From contig CAVSZC010000005.1 in assembly GCA_963732365.1 (NCBI GenBank), positions 868,001-932,000 on the forward strand: a stretch of 64,000 bases of DNA, written 5' to 3'. The stretch is from SR-FBR-E99 sp963732365 (GTDB taxonomy: Bacteria; Bacteroidota; Bacteroidia; Bacteroidales; VadinHA17). Below are positions 61,754 through 64,000 of this stretch, piece by piece. The position numbers and the translations under genes were made by a program. Positions within the stretch are counted from its first letter, which is position 1; each line of letters starts with the position of its first letter. Under the pieces are notes generated by a model. That model did no database searches and was not told where the DNA came from. It was given only the letters and a program-made list of their open reading frames with translations.

Positions 61754-62479
61754 TTACCTCCTGAGTTCGAAGTTCTTACCGAGATAGACGTTCCTTACCT
61801 GTTCATCATCAGCAAGCTGTGCCGATGTCCCCTGCTTCAGTATTTTCCCCTCGAAGAGAAGATAGGCTCTGTCTGTGATTGAAAGGGTCTCATGGACGTT
61901 ATGGTCGGTAATGAGGATCCCGATGTTCTTGTCTTTAAGATGAGAGACTATCTCCTGGATATCTTCCACGGCGATAGGGTCAACACCGGCAAAAGGTTCA
62001 TCGAGCAGGATAAATCTCGGTTTCAGTGCCAGTGCGCGGGCTATCTCCGTACGGCGCCGCTCGCCTCCTGACAGTTGAATGCCGAGGCTCTTGCGGATCC
62101 TTGCGAGACCGAACTCGGAGAGCAGTGACTCAAGGCGCTCATGCCGCTCATCAACTCCCATGTCAGAAAGTTCCATCACAGAAAGGATATTATCCTCGAC
62201 GCTCATCTGCCTGAAGACGGAGGCCTCCTGCGCCAGGTATCCGATGCCCAGCCGTGCCCGGCGGTACATCGGGAAATTGGTCAGGTTGATATTATCGAGG
62301 TAGATATTGCCTCCGTTGGGTTTTATGAGTCCGACGATCATGTAAAATGTCGTGGTCTTACCCGCTCCGTTGGGGCCGAGGAGACCGACTATCTCACCCT
62401 GCTCTACCTCGACGGAGACCTCGTTCACTACCGTACGGGTCTTGTATCTTTTTATAAGGTCTGTAGTATAGAGTTTCAT
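61754..62479 (-). CDS. lptB: Lipopolysaccharide export ABC ATPase LptB
   Basis: A 241-residue ATPase powering LPS transport through LptFGC to the outer membrane. Walker A GPNGAGKT, signature LSGGERRRTEIARAL, Walker B FILLDEPFAGVDPIAVEDIQ and H-loop DHNVHETL are canonical LptB, and LGIGYLAQEASVFRQMSVED is the Q-loop region. The start at 62479 (MKLYTTDLIKRYKTRTVV) is preferred; the extra 16 residues upstream come from reading the end of tatC. Confidence 0.96.
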   Translation of the reverse strand: MKLYTTDLIKRYKTRTVVNEVSVEVEQGEIVGLLGPNGAGKTTTFYMIVGLIKPNGGNIYLDNINLTNFPMYRRARLGIGYLAQEASVFRQMSVEDNILSVMELSDMGVDERHERLESLLSEFGLARIRKSLGIQLSGGERRRTEIARALALKPRFILLDEPFAGVDPIAVEDIQEIVSHLKDKNIGILITDHNVHETLSITDRAYLLFEGKILKQGTSAQLADDEQVRNVYLGKNFELRR

Positions 62480-62489
62480 CGGTTCCGGT

Positions 62490-63347
62490 TCAATGGGCTG
62501 ACTCTGCGGCTTCGCGGGCTGCATCATCTATTGCCCGTTTCTTCACCACCCTGGCAGCAATAAAGATACTCACTTCATATAACAACAGCAACGGCAGTGA
62601 GACAAGTATCTGGCTGAAGATGTCAGGCGGGGTGATCACTGCAGCAAGGATAATTATCACGACGATTGAGTGCTTTCGGTATTTACGCATGAATTCCGGT
62701 GTGATGATCCCTATCCTGGTAAGGAAGAAAGCCACTATTGGCAATTCAAAGGTCAACCCTGCCGCAAGAGCCACCGATGTCACCGAACCAATGTATGAAG
62801 AAATGTTGATCTGGTTATGCACCAGGTCACTCACACGGTAACTGCCAAGAAAATTGATTGACAGGGGAGTTATTACGAAGTAGCCGAAGAGGATGCCTAA
62901 CAGGAAGAGCAGCGATGCAGAGAAAACAGCTCCGCGTGCATACCTTGCTTCTTTCTCGTACAGGGCAGGCTTGAAGAATGACCAGAACTCCCAGAAGACA
63001 TAAGGAAATGCAAGGATAAGACCGGCAATGAGGGAGATGTTGATATGTGTTGTAAACTGTCCCGACATCTTGATGCTGATGAGCTCGATTGGGTTCTGAT
63101 TGATGCAGAGGGCAGGTACTTTCACCAGTTCGGAAAGCTGGCAGAGGAGCCTGTTGGTTATAAAATCCGGATTGTTGGGTGCGAGAATGATATTATCGAA
63201 GATGATGTCTTTGAAGACAAAGGCAACGATGGCGCCGGCTACAACGGCAATAAAGGCCCTTATCAGATGCCACCGCAGCTCTTCCAGGTGCTGCAGAAAG
63301 GTCATCTCACCTTCACCCTCGCCTCTCTTTTTCTTTTTGCCAAGCAT
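62490..63347 (-). CDS. tatC: Sec-independent translocase subunit TatC
   Basis: A 285-residue six-helix membrane protein that recognises twin-arginine signal peptides. TFLQHLEELRWHLIRAFIAV opens the family fold, and FPYVFWEFWSFFKPALYEKE and RYARGAVFSASLLFLLGILF are conserved loops/helices. A Bacteroidetes-typical insert between the first two helices (about 55-95) is present. tatA/B are not in the window. lptB follows at 10 bp. Confidence 0.95.
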   Translation of the reverse strand: MLGKKKKRGEGEGEMTFLQHLEELRWHLIRAFIAVVAGAIVAFVFKDIIFDNIILAPNNPDFITNRLLCQLSELVKVPALCINQNPIELISIKMSGQFTTHINISLIAGLILAFPYVFWEFWSFFKPALYEKEARYARGAVFSASLLFLLGILFGYFVITPLSINFLGSYRVSDLVHNQINISSYIGSVTSVALAAGLTFELPIVAFFLTRIGIITPEFMRKYRKHSIVVIIILAAVITPPDIFSQILVSLPLLLLYEVSIFIAARVVKKRAIDDAAREAAESAH

Positions 63348-63434
63348 CAGACGTGCCTTATTTTAAGGCGTGTAAAGATGCTAAATCTTATTTTTCAAAC
63401 CAAACGTTTTTATTTTCTCTTTTGGGATAAAAGA

Positions 63435-63466
63435 TTTGATATATGATTGAAATTAACTTAATTTTG
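63435..63466 (+). promoter_or_regulatory. Bacteroidetes-type promoter of recQ
   Basis: TTTG (63435-63438), a 20-bp spacer, then TAATTTTG (63459-63466), an exact match. The leader would be about 83 nt. Confidence 0.75.
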
Positions 63467-63555
63467 ATATAAAGGACGAGATTAAATGCATAAAGTTAGT
63501 ACCTTGGTTTGTTGTCTTACCATATTTCAGGTTTTAATGCAGGGGGGAGATTAAA

Positions 63556-64000
63556 ATGTTTGATGATAATTCCATACATGATTATCTGAAGCGTTACTTT
63601 GGGTTTGATACTTTCAAGGGTAATCAGGAGGAGATCATAAAGAGTGTTGTCAGCGGCAGTGACACGTTTGTGCTTATGCCTACCGGCGGAGGCAAGTCAC
63701 TCTGCTACCAGTTGCCCGCTGTGATGATGGAGGGTACTGCTGTTGTCATCTCACCCCTGATAGCACTGATGAAGAACCAGGTTGACGCGATGCGCAACTT
63801 CAACACTACGGATGATGTCGCACATTTCCTCAACTCTTCACTTACCAAGACTGCAATAACACGGGTCAGGCAGGATGTGATACAGGGTAAGACCAAGTTA
63901 TTATATGTTGCCCCCGAGTCACTGACGAAGGATGAGAACATCGATTTTCTGCGGAGCGTAAAGGTATCATTCTATGCTGTTGACGAGGCTCACTGCATAT
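63556..64000 (+). CDS. recQ: RecQ-family ATP-dependent DNA helicase (3' partial)
   Basis: The first 148 residues, cut by the window end. RecQ helicases unwind DNA 3' to 5' in recombination and repair. FDTFKGNQEEIIKSVVSGSD precedes motif I MPTGGGKS, then Ia VVISPLIALMKNQV, LLYVAPESL, and motif II DEAH at the very end. The ATG at 63556 matches family N-termini. Close linkage of tig, clpP, clpX, lptB, tatC and recQ is seen in other Bacteroidetes. Confidence 0.93.
   Translation, partial: MFDDNSIHDYLKRYFGFDTFKGNQEEIIKSVVSGSDTFVLMPTGGGKSLCYQLPAVMMEGTAVVISPLIALMKNQVDAMRNFNTTDDVAHFLNSSLTKTAITRVRQDVIQGKTKLLYVAPESLTKDENIDFLRSVKVSFYAVDEAHCI

Noticed and set aside
62480..62527. N-terminal extension of lptB (MMQPAKPQ...)
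   Set aside because: It overlaps the end of tatC and is not in LptB family N-termini; the ATG at 62479 fits.
1..64000. CRISPR array, prophage, insertion sequence or toxin-antitoxin pair
   Set aside because: No spaced direct repeats of CRISPR type, transposase, integrase or phage structural gene was seen; the XRE gene is paired with a membrane protein, not a toxin.

Overview
The window looks like a chromosomal segment of a Bacteroidetes bacterium (Bacteroidales/Marinilabiliales type; the genus cannot be read from it). Evidence: a SusC/SusD pair, a TPR-transmembrane-HTH regulator, DUF4249 and MG2-type cell-surface proteins, DUF4369-TlpA lipoproteins, weak or absent Shine-Dalgarno sequences, and several promoters matching the Bacteroidetes pattern TTTG-N19-21-TAnnTTTG. 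No prophage, insertion sequence or CRISPR array was seen.

Layout. 1-6.0 kb: end of a TPR/HTH regulator, then susC and susD. 6.2-9.8 kb: a secreted ankyrin-PPP phosphatase, an EEP-family lipoprotein, a GIY-YIG nuclease whose 3' end is built from REP-like palindromes, and a lipocalin. 9.8-16.5 kb: a seven-gene minus-strand operon (TetR, TolC, HlyD, two ABC ATPases, two ABC-2 permeases) with a promoter and a candidate operator. 16.5-22.3 kb: a repeat-rich spacer, an MBL-fold hydrolase, pirin, a small membrane protein with an XRE regulator, a YifB/ComM ATPase and a double-domain SiaB-like protein. 22.2-25.4 kb: an LpxH-like phosphatase and two TlpA-like lipoproteins. 25.6-36.7 kb: a glycogen cluster of debranching enzyme, GT4 transferase, GH57 amylase and a GT3-GT35 synthase/phosphorylase fusion, facing glgB. 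36.7-43.7 kb: an outer-membrane locus of a 220-aa protein, a TonB receptor, DUF4249 and an MG2 protein. 43.9-58.2 kb: ribF, ahcY, a Rieske-like lipoprotein, greA, a HIT protein, comF, ruvC, an S41 protease, a DMT transporter, serS, rpmA-rplU, a BFN-domain protein, thyA and folA. 58.2-64 kb: clpX-clpP-tig, tRNA-Leu, lptB-tatC and the start of recQ.

Most of the window is ordinary core genome. The least explained features are the GIY-YIG gene whose C-terminus is encoded by palindromic repeats, a run of eleven contiguous heptamers near 16.8 kb, the tandem SiaB-like protein with one degenerate ATP site, a Rieske-like lipoprotein with a changed ligand set, and a TlpA paralogue that has lost its CxxC motif. 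Starts were moved downstream of the longest open frame where a signal peptide, a family N-terminus or a neighbouring stop codon argued for it; each case is explained in its entry.
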